NCBI GenBank assembly: GCA_018714845.1
Contig: DVMR01000046.1
Span: 1-58,673, forward strand
DNA from: Candidatus Ventrousia excrementavium
GTDB lineage: Bacteria > Bacillota > Clostridia > Oscillospirales > Butyricicoccaceae
DNA length: 58,673 nucleotides
Direction of reading: 5' to 3'
The position numbers and the translations under genes were made by a program. Under the pieces are notes generated by a model. That model was not told where the DNA came from. It made no database searches and was given only the letters and a program-made list of their open reading frames with translations. Below are positions 50,442 through 58,227 of the stretch, piece by piece (within the stretch, counting starts at the first letter, position 1; every line of letters starts with the position of its first letter).

Positions 50442-51794
50442 ATGAACCTGAAAAAACTGTTCGCCGCGGCGCTGGCTGCTCTTATGCTGGTTGTCCCCGT
50501 TGCGGCGGCCGAGCCGTCTGCCTGGGCGCTCGGCGAGCTGACCGACAGCGAGGCCCTGGGCATGCTGACCCAGGCTGATATGGAAGTGTTGCAAAGCACG
50601 GTCACCCATGAAAAGCTGCAGGTCATCTGCAATGCCCTTGACAGCCGTCTGGCAGCGGCCGGACTGGAAAAGCGCGCCGACTATACGCTGGCTCCCGTGG
50701 CTGCCGAGCTGACGCGCGGCGCTGTCATGAACGCGCTGGCTGACATTGTTTGCAGCTACGCCATGCCTGATGGCGTGCTGCCCGAAGCCGCCGATGCCGC
50801 TCAGCTTTTGCAGGCGCTTGGTGTTGTGCGCGGCTACAGCGACGGCAGCGTGCAGGCCGACCGCCTGTGCACCCTGGAAGAGGCCTTTGTCATGGGCAGC
50901 CGCTGTGTCACCGCCCTTGTCGACCTGCTGGACGACGGCTCAAACGGATTCTTGTGGAAGGCTGAAAAAGACGGCACCACTGTTTATCTGCTCGGTACCA
51001 TTCACATTGACCGCGGCAGCATCTATCCGTTTGGCAGCCAGCTTCGCGGTGTGATGGCCGACGCTGACCGCGTGGTGTTTGAGGTCGACTTCGGCAATGA
51101 AGAGGGTCTTGCCGCCTACGCTGCCATGCAGGTCTACAGCGACGGTACCAGCCTGAGCGACCACATCGACGCTGACCTTTATCAGCAGGTTGTCGAGCTG
51201 CTGGCTCCCTACGGCTATGACGAAAGCATCGTCAGCACCCTGAAGCCGTGGGTCGTGGCCAACCTGGTCACATCACTGCAGGCCAGCGATGTGCAGGAGG
51301 CCGATGTTTCGGCTCCCATGGTCATTGATATGTATGTCTACAGCCGCTCTCTGGTTGACGGCAAGGACATCGCCGAGATTGAAGGCTACGCTTACCAGGC
51401 CGAGCTTTTTGACTCTCTGTCTGCCGAGTACCAGAACGAATACCTTCGCCAGACCGTCAAGCTCTTCCTGGCCGGCAGCGAGACTGAGAGCGCGGCCGAA
51501 TCGGTGAACAGCGTCTATGACGAATGGATTGGCATGTGGATTGACCGCGACATTGACGGCTTTACCGCAGCTTATCCCAAGGATGAGGCCGCGATGACTG
51601 AGGACGAGCTCAACAGCAAGCTCTTTGGCGAGCGCGACGATAACATGTCTGCGTACGTCAAAAACCTCCTCGACGCCCAGGACGGCACAACGTCCCTTGT
51701 GGTTGTGGGCGCCGGACACATGATTGGCGAGACCGGAATTGTTCAGCAGCTGCTCGACGCCGGCTACACCGTCGCCCCCGTCCCCGTGGAGTAA
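50442..51794 (+). CDS. Secreted TraB/GumN-like protein
   Basis: 450 residues; AAAGGAAA before the ATG. A signal peptide (about 1-23, cut after VAAA) leads into an N-terminal SLH-like segment (about 60-165) and a TraB/GumN domain (about 170-450). LWKAEKDGTTVYLLGTIHI opens the domain with its conserved GTxH, and LVVVGAGHMIGETGIVQQL near the end supplies the second GxxH. The fold resembles Tiki/TraB hydrolases with two motif-linked histidines. It is probably extracellular. A metal-dependent hydrolase function is known for distant relatives only. Confidence 0.8.
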   Translation: MNLKKLFAAALAALMLVVPVAAAEPSAWALGELTDSEALGMLTQADMEVLQSTVTHEKLQVICNALDSRLAAAGLEKRADYTLAPVAAELTRGAVMNALADIVCSYAMPDGVLPEAADAAQLLQALGVVRGYSDGSVQADRLCTLEEAFVMGSRCVTALVDLLDDGSNGFLWKAEKDGTTVYLLGTIHIDRGSIYPFGSQLRGVMADADRVVFEVDFGNEEGLAAYAAMQVYSDGTSLSDHIDADLYQQVVELLAPYGYDESIVSTLKPWVVANLVTSLQASDVQEADVSAPMVIDMYVYSRSLVDGKDIAEIEGYAYQAELFDSLSAEYQNEYLRQTVKLFLAGSETESAAESVNSVYDEWIGMWIDRDIDGFTAAYPKDEAAMTEDELNSKLFGERDDNMSAYVKNLLDAQDGTTSLVVVGAGHMIGETGIVQQLLDAGYTVAPVPVE

Positions 51795-51809
51795 GTAGTT
51801 CAAAAAATA

Positions 51810-51843
51810 GAAGCAGGCAGCAAGATTACTTGCTGCCTGCTTC
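51810..51843 (+). terminator. Terminator after the TraB-like gene
   Basis: A 15-bp perfect stem (GAAGCAGGCAGCAAG and complement) with a 4-base loop, then TGTTTTT. Confidence 0.85.
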
Positions 51844-51922
51844 TGTTTTTAATTTGCCATATTTATTTTGTCAATACGGATTTTATAGAAAACTCTGATA
51901 TAGCTGACATTATTTGGCTGCT

Positions 51923-52498
51923 TCAATACACCGGCACGGTTGTGGACTGCGGTGAAAATCCGTCAAGAACAGCGCTGATAAAAGGCTGAAAATGCCGCAC
52001 AAGGGTCCAGTCACTGTCATTCCACTCTCCATTTTCGCCTCGCCGAAAGGCACACAGCTCTTTCCAGCGCAAACCGGCGGCCTCGAGAGAAAGGCCGCAC
52101 AGCTGCTGCAGCTCGCGTGCTGTCCGCACGCCGCACATGCTGACGACCGGCAGCGGCGCCAGTAAATCGGCTGTCAGACGGTCTGCCGCCAAATCGCGCG
52201 CTTCGGCTGCGCCTTCGGACAGTTCCCCGAGCAGAACATGACTCAGCTCGTGAACAACATTCCAGCGCCGTCGTCCCGGCGGTTTCTGGCGGTTGTAAAC
52301 GACGACTGGACCATCCGACAGCATATGTGTAAAGGCATCCGGATTGTGGCTGCGCAGCAATGTGAGCAAATCAGTTCCCGTGTCGCGGCAGAACTTTTCG
52401 TAAGTGACCAGGCCGCAGCCCAGGATGCGCGCAAGCTGACCAGGGTCAAGCGGCAGCCTGTCAATACCGCATTTTTGATACAGGGCAGATAAATCCAT
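51923..52498 (-). CDS. ImmA/IrrE family metallo-endopeptidase
   Basis: 191 residues; AAAGGGG before the ATG. The HELSH zinc motif sits in RRWNVVHELSHVLLGE at about residues 81-90, with further acidic residues downstream, as in ImmA/IrrE proteases. ImmA of ICEBs1 cleaves a phage-type repressor to allow induction, and IrrE of Deinococcus cleaves DdrO after DNA damage. Here no XRE repressor is encoded beside it. The gene is instead divergent from an activator with a LexA box, about 3 kb from the phage-particle cassette. The link to it is an inference. Confidence 0.8.
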   Translation of the reverse strand: MDLSALYQKCGIDRLPLDPGQLARILGCGLVTYEKFCRDTGTDLLTLLRSHNPDAFTHMLSDGPVVVYNRQKPPGRRRWNVVHELSHVLLGELSEGAAEARDLAADRLTADLLAPLPVVSMCGVRTARELQQLCGLSLEAAGLRWKELCAFRRGENGEWNDSDWTLVRHFQPFISAVLDGFSPQSTTVPVY

Positions 52499-52523
52499 CG
52501 TTATTCCCCTTTCAATGACCTCT

Positions 52524-52552
52524 ATTATATAAAATTAACTGATATATTTTAA
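52524..52552 (-). promoter_or_regulatory. Promoter of the ImmA-like gene
   Basis: On the minus strand TTAAAA (52552-52547), 17 bases and a consensus TATAAT (52529-52524). It has no LexA box of its own. Confidence 0.5.
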
Positions 52553-52584
52553 CATTAAATCATGTCTTGTGCAACAATTGGGGC

Positions 52585-52613
52585 TTGAAATTAGAACAAA
52601 TGTTCTTTATAAT
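52585..52613 (+). promoter_or_regulatory. Promoter with LexA (SOS) box
   Basis: TTGAAA (52585-52590), 17 bases and TATAAT (52608-52613). The spacer holds AGAACAAATGTTCT (52593-52606), a perfect palindrome of the GAAC-N4-GTTC type bound by LexA in Firmicutes. A repressor sitting there would block polymerase fully. Confidence 0.75.
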
Positions 52614-52646
52614 AGAAACATAAAAGCGATTTTTGGGAGGCCGCAG

Positions 52647-53036
52647 ATGAAAGATTGGAAAAAGCAGACCGTGCAGGACTTAAAGCATTACCGCCTTCTC
52701 CGTGCCAGTCTGGAGACATTGCCCCGAAGAGTCGAATTGCTGCGCGACGCAGCGCGTGAAAATCCGCGCGTTTCCAGGGATGTAGATGCGCTGTCGCGCA
52801 GCATGGAGCTGGCACAGCAGCAGTGCGACGCCATTGACTGCGGTATGGCCTGTCTGACTGACGAAGAGCAGTGGGTGCTGCAGCGGTTTTTTATTGACCG
52901 TGAACCTGGCTGCGCCGACCTGCTCTGCGAAGAGCTGGGGTGCGAACAGGCACAAGTTTACCGTGTGCGCGAAAGGGCATTGCAGAAAATAACGACCGCC
53001 ATGTATGGGGCCTGGGATGACCCGCAGCCGCTGTGA
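52647..53036 (+). CDS. Phage late-activator-like regulator under LexA control
   Basis: 129 residues from the ATG at 52647, 6 bases after GGGAGGC. Helical N-terminal half (DLKHYRLLRASLETLPRRVE), then a sigma region-4-like HTH (LTDEEQWVLQRFFIDREPG and CEELGCEQAQVYRVRERALQ). This is the layout of ArpU/RinA-type phage transcription activators, which turn on packaging and structural genes. Its promoter carries a LexA box. In the chromosome it stands alone, with only a reversed rplQ operon beyond it, so its target is likely elsewhere. The phage-particle cassette 3.5 kb to the left is the obvious candidate. Confidence 0.7.
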   Translation: MKDWKKQTVQDLKHYRLLRASLETLPRRVELLRDAARENPRVSRDVDALSRSMELAQQQCDAIDCGMACLTDEEQWVLQRFFIDREPGCADLLCEELGCEQAQVYRVRERALQKITTAMYGAWDDPQPL

Positions 53037-53069
53037 TTGACGCCGCACAGGCTGCTGTGAGAAAAAGAA

Positions 53070-53110
53070 AAAGGGATTATCCCGAGGCATCTTCTCGGGA
53101 TAATCCCTTT
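53070..53110 (-). terminator. Terminator of the ribosomal-protein/rpoA operon
   Basis: A perfect 17-bp stem (AAAGGGATTATCCCGAG and complement) with a 7-base loop. On the minus strand TTTCTTTTTC follows. It also works as a bidirectional stop for the regulator gene. Confidence 0.85.
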
Positions 53111-53129
53111 CACAGAATCAGGCTGTTAA

Positions 53130-53471
53130 TTACACCAGCTCGATGATGGCCATTTCGGCGCCGTCGCCGCGGCGGGGGCCGATGCGGGTGATGCGGGTGT
53201 AGCCGCCGTTGCGGCCCGCATACTTGGGCGCAATCTCGTCAAAGGTCTTTTTGACGACTGCCTCTTTGGTGATAAAGGCAAAGGCCTGGCGCTTGGCGTT
53301 CAAATCGCCGCGCTTGCCAAGAGTGATCATTTTTTCGGCCAGCGGACGGACCTCCTTGGCACGGGTCACAGTCGTCTCGATGCGGCCGTTCTCCAGCAGA
53401 TAAGTGACCATGGCGCGCAGCATGGCGCGGCGATGATCAGTCGGTCTGCCGAGCTTGCGGGTTCCGGGCAT
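53130..53471 (-). CDS. rplQ: Ribosomal protein bL17
   Basis: 113 residues; GAGGAGG before the [23 protein letters not shown] near the start and the ending [20 protein letters not shown] are diagnostic of L17 of the large subunit. It is the last gene of the operon, after rpoA, as in most Firmicutes, and is followed by a strong terminator. Confidence 0.97.
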   Translation of the reverse strand: MPGTRKLGRPTDHRRAMLRAMVTYLLENGRIETTVTRAKEVRPLAEKMITLGKRGDLNAKRQAFAFITKEAVVKKTFDEIAPKYAGRNGGYTRITRIGPRRGDGAEMAIIELV

Positions 53472-53570
53472 GATTATACCTCCTCAGAATCCGCCGTCCC
53501 TTGTGGGGGGCGGAAGATGTGTAAAAAGTGGTCGCGCTGCCCGGCGCCGCAGCGCCGGGCCACGCCGGGC

Positions 53571-54527
53571 TCAGCTCTGCGAGCCGTCGCCCTTTGAGAG
53601 CAGCAGGTTGAGGTCAGCCATTTTCTTGATGACCTCTTCAAGCGATTTTCTGCCCAGGTTGCGCACCTTCATCATGTCCTCCTCTGTCGTGTTGACGAGG
53701 TCGGCCACTGTGTTGATGCCTGCGCGCTTTAAGCAGTTGAAAGAACGCACCGAAAGGTCAAGCTCTTCGATGCTCATTTCCAGCACCTTATCCTGCGTGG
53801 TCTCGCTCTTTTCGACTACCGTCGACTTTGAGCCGATTTCCTCTGACAGGTTGACGAACAGGTTGAGGTGGTCGGTGAGAATCTTTGCTCCCAGCGACAC
53901 GGCGTCGCGCGCCGAAATGGTGCAGTCGGTGTAAACCTCGAGCGTCAGCTTGTCAAAGTCAGTCATATTGCCCACACGGGTATTTTCAACCGTATAGTTG
54001 ACCTTGTAGACCGGCGTGTAAATGGAGTCAACGGGAATGACCCCAATCACAGGGGTGGCAGGCTTGTTGCGGTCCGCGGGCACATAGCCGCGGCCGTGGT
54101 TAAAGGTCAGCTCCATTACCAGCTTGCTGTCCTCCATCAAAGTGGCAATGTGCGCCTCGGGATTGAGAATCTCAATCTCGCTGTCGCAGTGGATGTCGCC
54201 GGCCGTCACTTCGCCGGCAGTCGTCGCTTCCAGCATCACGACCTTCTCGCCCTGGCTGTGCAGCTTGGCGATAATTCCCTTGACATTGAGGACGATCTCC
54301 GTTACATCCTCCTTGACGCCCGGAATGGTGGAAAACTCGTGCTGCACGCCGTCAATCTTGATGGCGGTGACAGCAGTGCCGGGCAGGCTGGACAGCAGGA
54401 TGCGGCGCAGCGAATTGCCGAGGGTAGTGCCGTAGCCCCGCTCCAGAGGCTCGACCACGAACTTGCCATAAGAGCCATCCGCGGCTGTATCGACACATTC
54501 AATGCGGGGTTTTTCAATTGCGATCAT
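53571..54527 (-). CDS. rpoA: RNA polymerase alpha subunit
   Basis: 318 residues; AGGAGGG before the ATG. The N-terminal dimerisation domain holds [20 protein letters not shown] and the C-terminal domain [20 protein letters not shown], with two helix-hairpin-helix-like motifs that bind UP elements and activators. The linker lies at about residues 230-250. The gene lies between rpsD and rplQ. Confidence 0.98.
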   Translation of the reverse strand: MIAIEKPRIECVDTAADGSYGKFVVEPLERGYGTTLGNSLRRILLSSLPGTAVTAIKIDGVQHEFSTIPGVKEDVTEIVLNVKGIIAKLHSQGEKVVMLEATTAGEVTAGDIHCDSEIEILNPEAHIATLMEDSKLVMELTFNHGRGYVPADRNKPATPVIGVIPVDSIYTPVYKVNYTVENTRVGNMTDFDKLTLEVYTDCTISARDAVSLGAKILTDHLNLFVNLSEEIGSKSTVVEKSETTQDKVLEMSIEELDLSVRSFNCLKRAGINTVADLVNTTEEDMMKVRNLGRKSLEEVIKKMADLNLLLSKGDGSQS

Positions 54528-54597
54528 TCATTACCCTCCTTGATATATTGGCGCGCCCCAGCGGGCACGCGTTGCGAGTCCGGTTGAGGGCTGGTTA

Positions 54598-55227
54598 TTA
54601 CTTAGAATAGAGCTCGACGATGAGGTGCTCTTCGACCTGCAGATCAATTTCGTCGCGGGCCGGCAGGTTGACGATGTTGGCGACACCCTTCTGGCGGTCA
54701 ACACTCAGCCAGTTGAGGGCAGGACGCGAGGCATTGGCCTCGATGACCATTTTGAACTTGTCCGAGCTCATGCTCGATTCCTTGATCGCAATGACGTCGC
54801 CCGGCTTGCACAGGTAAGACGGGATATTGACCTTCTTGCCGTTGACGGTAAAGTGAGCGTGTGAAACCAGCTGACGCGCTTCCGGGCGGCTCATGGCAAA
54901 GCCGGCGCGGTAAACGACGTTGTCCAAGCGGCTTTCGAGCAGCTTGAGCAGGTTTTCACCGGCCATGCCGCTCATCTTCTCAGCCAGCTCAAAGTAGTGA
55001 GCAAACTGCTTTTCCAAAAGGCCGTAATACTTTTTGGCTTTCTGTTTTTCACGCAGCTGCATGCCGTACTCGCTCAGTTTCTTGTTGCGGGCCTGGCCGT
55101 GCTGGCCGGGAGCATAGCTGCGGCGCTGAATCGCGCACTTGTCGGTGTAGCACCGGTCGCCCTTCAAAAAGAGCTTGTCGCCTTCTCTGCGGCAAATGCG
55201 GCATACCGCGTCTGTATATCTTGCCAT
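54598..55227 (-). CDS. rpsD: Ribosomal protein uS4
   Basis: 209 residues; GGAGGG before the ATG. The N-terminus ([18 protein letters not shown] and a later Cys) is the zinc-binding (C+) form of S4, and the S4 RNA-binding domain holds [21 protein letters not shown]4 starts small-subunit assembly and is a known autoregulator of this operon in other bacteria. Confidence 0.97.
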   Translation of the reverse strand: MARYTDAVCRICRREGDKLFLKGDRCYTDKCAIQRRSYAPGQHGQARNKKLSEYGMQLREKQKAKKYYGLLEKQFAHYFELAEKMSGMAGENLLKLLESRLDNVVYRAGFAMSRPEARQLVSHAHFTVNGKKVNIPSYLCKPGDVIAIKESSMSSDKFKMVIEANASRPALNWLSVDRQKGVANIVNLPARDEIDLQVEEHLIVELYSK

Positions 55228-55244
55228 CTAAAGGTTCCCTCCTG

Positions 55245-55649
55245 TTAAACTCTTCTTCTTTTGGGCGGACGGCAGCCGTTGTGCGGAACAGGGGTGACGT
55301 CCTTAATCATGACGACCTCAAGTCCTGCGGCCTGCAGGGCGCGGATAGCGGCCTCACGGCCCGAGCCGGGGCCCTTGACATAGACCTCAACGGTCTTCAG
55401 GCCGTGCTCCATGGCAGCTTTGGCAGCGGTCTCCGCAGCGGTCTGCGCGGCAAACGGAGTCGACTTTCTCGAGCCGCGGAAGCCCATCTCGCCGGCGCTG
55501 GCCCACGAGATCGCGTTGCCCTTGATATCAGTGATGGTGACAATGGTGTTGTTAAAGGACGAACGGATATGCACCGCGCCCTTTTCAATGTTCTTACGTT
55601 CGCGGCGCTTGGTTCTGACAGCGCCCTTTTTCGGCTGTGCTTTGGCCAT
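55245..55649 (-). CDS. rpsK: Ribosomal protein uS11
   Basis: 134 residues; AGGAGGG before the [23 protein letters not shown] and the ending [17 protein letters not shown] are diagnostic of S11, part of the platform of the small subunit. An N-terminal extension of lysine-rich residues ([19 protein letters not shown]) is usual in Clostridia. Confidence 0.97.
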   Translation of the reverse strand: MAKAQPKKGAVRTKRRERKNIEKGAVHIRSSFNNTIVTITDIKGNAISWASAGEMGFRGSRKSTPFAAQTAAETAAKAAMEHGLKTVEVYVKGPGSGREAAIRALQAAGLEVVMIKDVTPVPHNGCRPPKRRRV

Positions 55650-55663
55650 TTATCGTCCCTCCT

Positions 55664-56032
55664 TTATTTCTTCTTGTTGGCAATGGTCTTCTTGGGACCC
55701 TTGCGCGTTCTGGCGTTGGTCTTGGTGCGCTGTCCGCGGACAGGCAGGCCGCGGCGGTGACGCAGGCCGCGGTAGCAGCCGATTTCGGTCAGACGCTTGA
55801 TGTTGAGCGCCGTGTCGCGGCGCAGATCGCCCTCGATGGTGTACTCGTGCTCGATAACTTCGCGCAGGCGGGCGGTCTCGTCTTCAGTCAGGTCCTTGAC
55901 GCGGGTGTCAGGGTTGACACCGGTCTTTTTCAGAATATCGTTCGAGAGCTTGCGGCCAATGCCATAGATGTAAGTCAGGCCGATCTCCACTCTTTTTTCG
56001 CGGGGAAGGTCAACACCGGCAATACGAGCCAT
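55664..56032 (-). CDS. rpsM: Ribosomal protein uS13
   Basis: 122 residues; GGAGGT before the [23 protein letters not shown] at the start and [20 protein letters not shown] near the end are the standard S13 motifs that contact helix 41/42 and the P-site tRNA. It is followed by rpsK. Confidence 0.97.
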   Translation of the reverse strand: MARIAGVDLPREKRVEIGLTYIYGIGRKLSNDILKKTGVNPDTRVKDLTEDETARLREVIEHEYTIEGDLRRDTALNIKRLTEIGCYRGLRHRRGLPVRGQRTKTNARTRKGPKKTIANKKK

Positions 56033-56056
56033 TTACTTTTGCACCTCCTGTGTGTT

Positions 56057-56194
<138 letters not shown>

Positions 56195-56293
56195 TTAAAG
56201 CCGCGCGGCTTTAAAGGATTGGGGGTCCGGCCGGGCGGCCGGGTGACAAAAATCGGGAAAATCGGGGGCGCAGGGCTGCGCCATCCCTGTTTG

Positions 56294-56512
56294 TTATTTC
56301 GAGCGCCATGTAATGCGTCCGCGGGTCAGGTCATACGGCGACATCTGCAGCGTGACCTTGTCCCCGGGCAGAATCTTGATAAAGTTCATGCGCAGCTTTC
56401 CCGAAATATGGGCCAGCACCTTGTGCCCGCCGGGCAGCTCAACATTGAACATGGCGTTTGGCAGCGCCTCTATAACGGTACCTTCGACCTCGATCATATC
56501 TTCTTTTGCCAA
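56294..56512 (-). CDS. infA: Translation initiation factor IF-1
   Basis: 72 residues, the normal length. An OB-fold: [40 protein letters not shown] and [20 protein letters not shown]. The start codon is TTG, 8 bases after AGGAGGG, an unusual start for a highly expressed factor but the only one that gives the full family length. It binds the A site of the 30S subunit during initiation. Confidence 0.96.
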   Translation of the reverse strand: MAKEDMIEVEGTVIEALPNAMFNVELPGGHKVLAHISGKLRMNFIKILPGDKVTLQMSPYDLTRGRITWRSK

Positions 56513-56530
56513 ATCAAAATCCCTCCTCGG

Positions 56531-56815
56531 TCATTCAATCGGCTGCGGCTTTTGCAAGTCCGACAGCGCTCGTCTGATTTCGCTGTTTGACAATCGCTCG
56601 CCCGCGCGGAGCTTTTGGGCAGCCTGGCAGTCTGTATGGCAGACCAGCCGGATGTGCCTGAGCTTTTTCCGTTTGGGCTTCTCGATTTTTCGCAGTCGGC
56701 CGTCGCATAAAAAGGCATAGCCTTCGCTGTCCAGCCCGACGACCATCATGAGCGCGCCTTTATCGCGCCCGCACAGTGAAGCGACAACATCCGATGTGAC
56801 AATGTCACTTCGCAT
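56531..56815 (-). CDS. KOW-domain RNA-binding protein
   Basis: 94 residues; GGAGGAG before the ATG, which overlaps the end of map by 11 bases. The first half (IVTSDVVASLCGRDKGALMM and VVGLDSEGYAFLCDG) is a KOW/L14e-like fold. Such proteins are regularly encoded between map and infA in Firmicutes and are thought to bind ribosomal or messenger RNA. The C-terminal part is charged and variable. Confidence 0.85.
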   Translation of the reverse strand: MRSDIVTSDVVASLCGRDKGALMMVVGLDSEGYAFLCDGRLRKIEKPKRKKLRHIRLVCHTDCQAAQKLRAGERLSNSEIRRALSDLQKPQPIE

Positions 56816-57572
56816 CGTGCTCTCCTCCGGTCACTGTGAGAATCTCAGGGTCGCCATTCGTAATGAGAATGGTGTTTTCATAATGGGCCGAAAGCTTTCC
56901 GTCCGCTGTGACGACGGTCCAGCCGTCCTTTAAGCGGCGGACTTCGTACCCGCCCACATTGACCATCGGTTCAATGGCCAGCGTCATGCCGGCCACCAGG
57001 CGCGCGCGCGCCCGGGGCGAAACATAGTTAGGCACCTCGGGCTCTTCGTGCATATCGGTCCCGATGCCATGCCCGACATAATCCCGCACCAGAGAGTATC
57101 CCCGCTCTTCATTGTACACCTGAATGGCGCGCGAAATATCAGAGATTCTCTGTCCCGGACGGGCTTGCTTGATACCTTCATAGAAGCTCTGCCGGGTCAC
57201 CTCCACAAGCCGCTGGGCTTCGGGCGAGATGTTCCCCGCACCGTAGGTCGCGGCGCAATCGCCGTGATACCCGCGGTAGATGGCCCCGACGTCAATCTTG
57301 ACCAGATCACCCTCTTTGATTTTGCGCGGACCCGGAATGCCGTGAATCACCTCGTCATTGACCGAGCAGCACAATGCGGCGGGGAACCCGCCGTATCCAA
57401 GGAAAGAGGGCGTGGCGCCGCAGCTTTTCAAAAACCTGCGGACCTCGTGGTCGATTTCCTTTGTCGTAATTCCCGGCTGGACCAGGCTGCCCGCCAAGGC
57501 GCGAGCCTCGGCGGCCAGCCGGCCAGCCTCACGCATGAGGGCAATCTCATGCGCAGACTTGATTTTGATCAT
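56805..57572 (-). CDS. map: Methionine aminopeptidase, type I
   Basis: 255 residues. The metal ligands are visible along the pita-bread fold: KIDVGAIYRGYHGDCAATY supplies the Asp pair, the His is in RDYVGHGIGTDMHEEP, the Glu in TLAIEPMVN and the last Glu near the C-terminal HYENTILITN. It removes N-terminal methionine from new proteins. The start overlaps the adk stop by 4 bases. Confidence 0.96.
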   Translation of the reverse strand: MIKIKSAHEIALMREAGRLAAEARALAGSLVQPGITTKEIDHEVRRFLKSCGATPSFLGYGGFPAALCCSVNDEVIHGIPGPRKIKEGDLVKIDVGAIYRGYHGDCAATYGAGNISPEAQRLVEVTRQSFYEGIKQARPGQRISDISRAIQVYNEERGYSLVRDYVGHGIGTDMHEEPEVPNYVSPRARARLVAGMTLAIEPMVNVGGYEVRRLKDGWTVVTADGKLSAHYENTILITNGDPEILTVTGGEHDAK

Positions 57573-58216
57573 AGTGCAACTCCCAACGCTTCCGAAACCA
57601 GCCGGACTGTGTCAGCCAGCTTGGGCTGACCCTGCACGGTTTTGAGCTTGCCCTGCGCCCGGTAATACTCCTTGATGGGCTCAGTCTGCTTGTGGTAGAC
57701 CGCAAGGCGGGCTTTAACGGTCTCGGGCTGGTCGTCATGCCGGATGGTCAGCGCTGTGCCGCATCTGTCGCACACGCCCTCAACCCTGGGCGGGTTGTCG
57801 GCGACATGATAGCTGGCCTGGCAGTTCGGACAGGTGCGGCGGCCGCTCATGCGGTGCAAAATGACCTCGTCCGGCACCTCAAGGTTGAGCACCACATCGA
57901 TCTTCAGCGCTTTGTCCAGCGCCTCAGCCTGATGGATGGTGCGGGGGAAGCCGTCAAAAATGACGCCGCGCGCACAGTCCGGTTCGCGAAGCCGCTCAGC
58001 GACCAGGCCGAACACCAGCTCGTCGGGCACCAGGTTTCCGCCGTCAATGATCGACTCAACCTTTTTGCCCAGCTCAGTACCGGCGGCGATGGCCTGCCGC
58101 AGAAGATTCCCGGTCGACAAAATGGGAATGTCCAACGCTTTCTGGATTTTTTCAGCCTGCGTGCCTTTCCCGGCGCCGGGGGCGCCCAGTAAAACCAGAT
58201 TCATAGCAAACTTCAC
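57569..58216 (-). CDS. adk: Adenylate kinase
   Basis: 215 residues. The P-loop is LLGAPGAGKGTQAE (residues about 9-22), the AMP-binding FDGFPRTIHQAEALD motif follows, and the lid is the zinc type with CPNC and CDRC cysteine pairs. It keeps AMP, ADP and ATP in balance. It lies between secY and map, as is usual in Firmicutes. No strong Shine-Dalgarno precedes the ATG at 58216, only a GA-rich stretch, and an in-frame ATG lies 3 codons later. Confidence 0.96.
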   Translation of the reverse strand: MKFAMNLVLLGAPGAGKGTQAEKIQKALDIPILSTGNLLRQAIAAGTELGKKVESIIDGGNLVPDELVFGLVAERLREPDCARGVIFDGFPRTIHQAEALDKALKIDVVLNLEVPDEVILHRMSGRRTCPNCQASYHVADNPPRVEGVCDRCGTALTIRHDDQPETVKARLAVYHKQTEPIKEYYRAQGKLKTVQGQPKLADTVRLVSEALGVAL

Positions 58217-58227
58217 ATTCTTCCAGT

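Noticed and set aside
49278-50609. 443-codon minus-strand frame opposite the aldo/keto reductase
   Set aside because: Antisense shadow of a gene with clear active-site and Fe-S motifs. It would also overlap the start of the TraB-like gene.
56531-56815. KOW protein between map and infA as an unusual insertion
   Set aside because: This arrangement is common in Firmicutes ribosomal operons.
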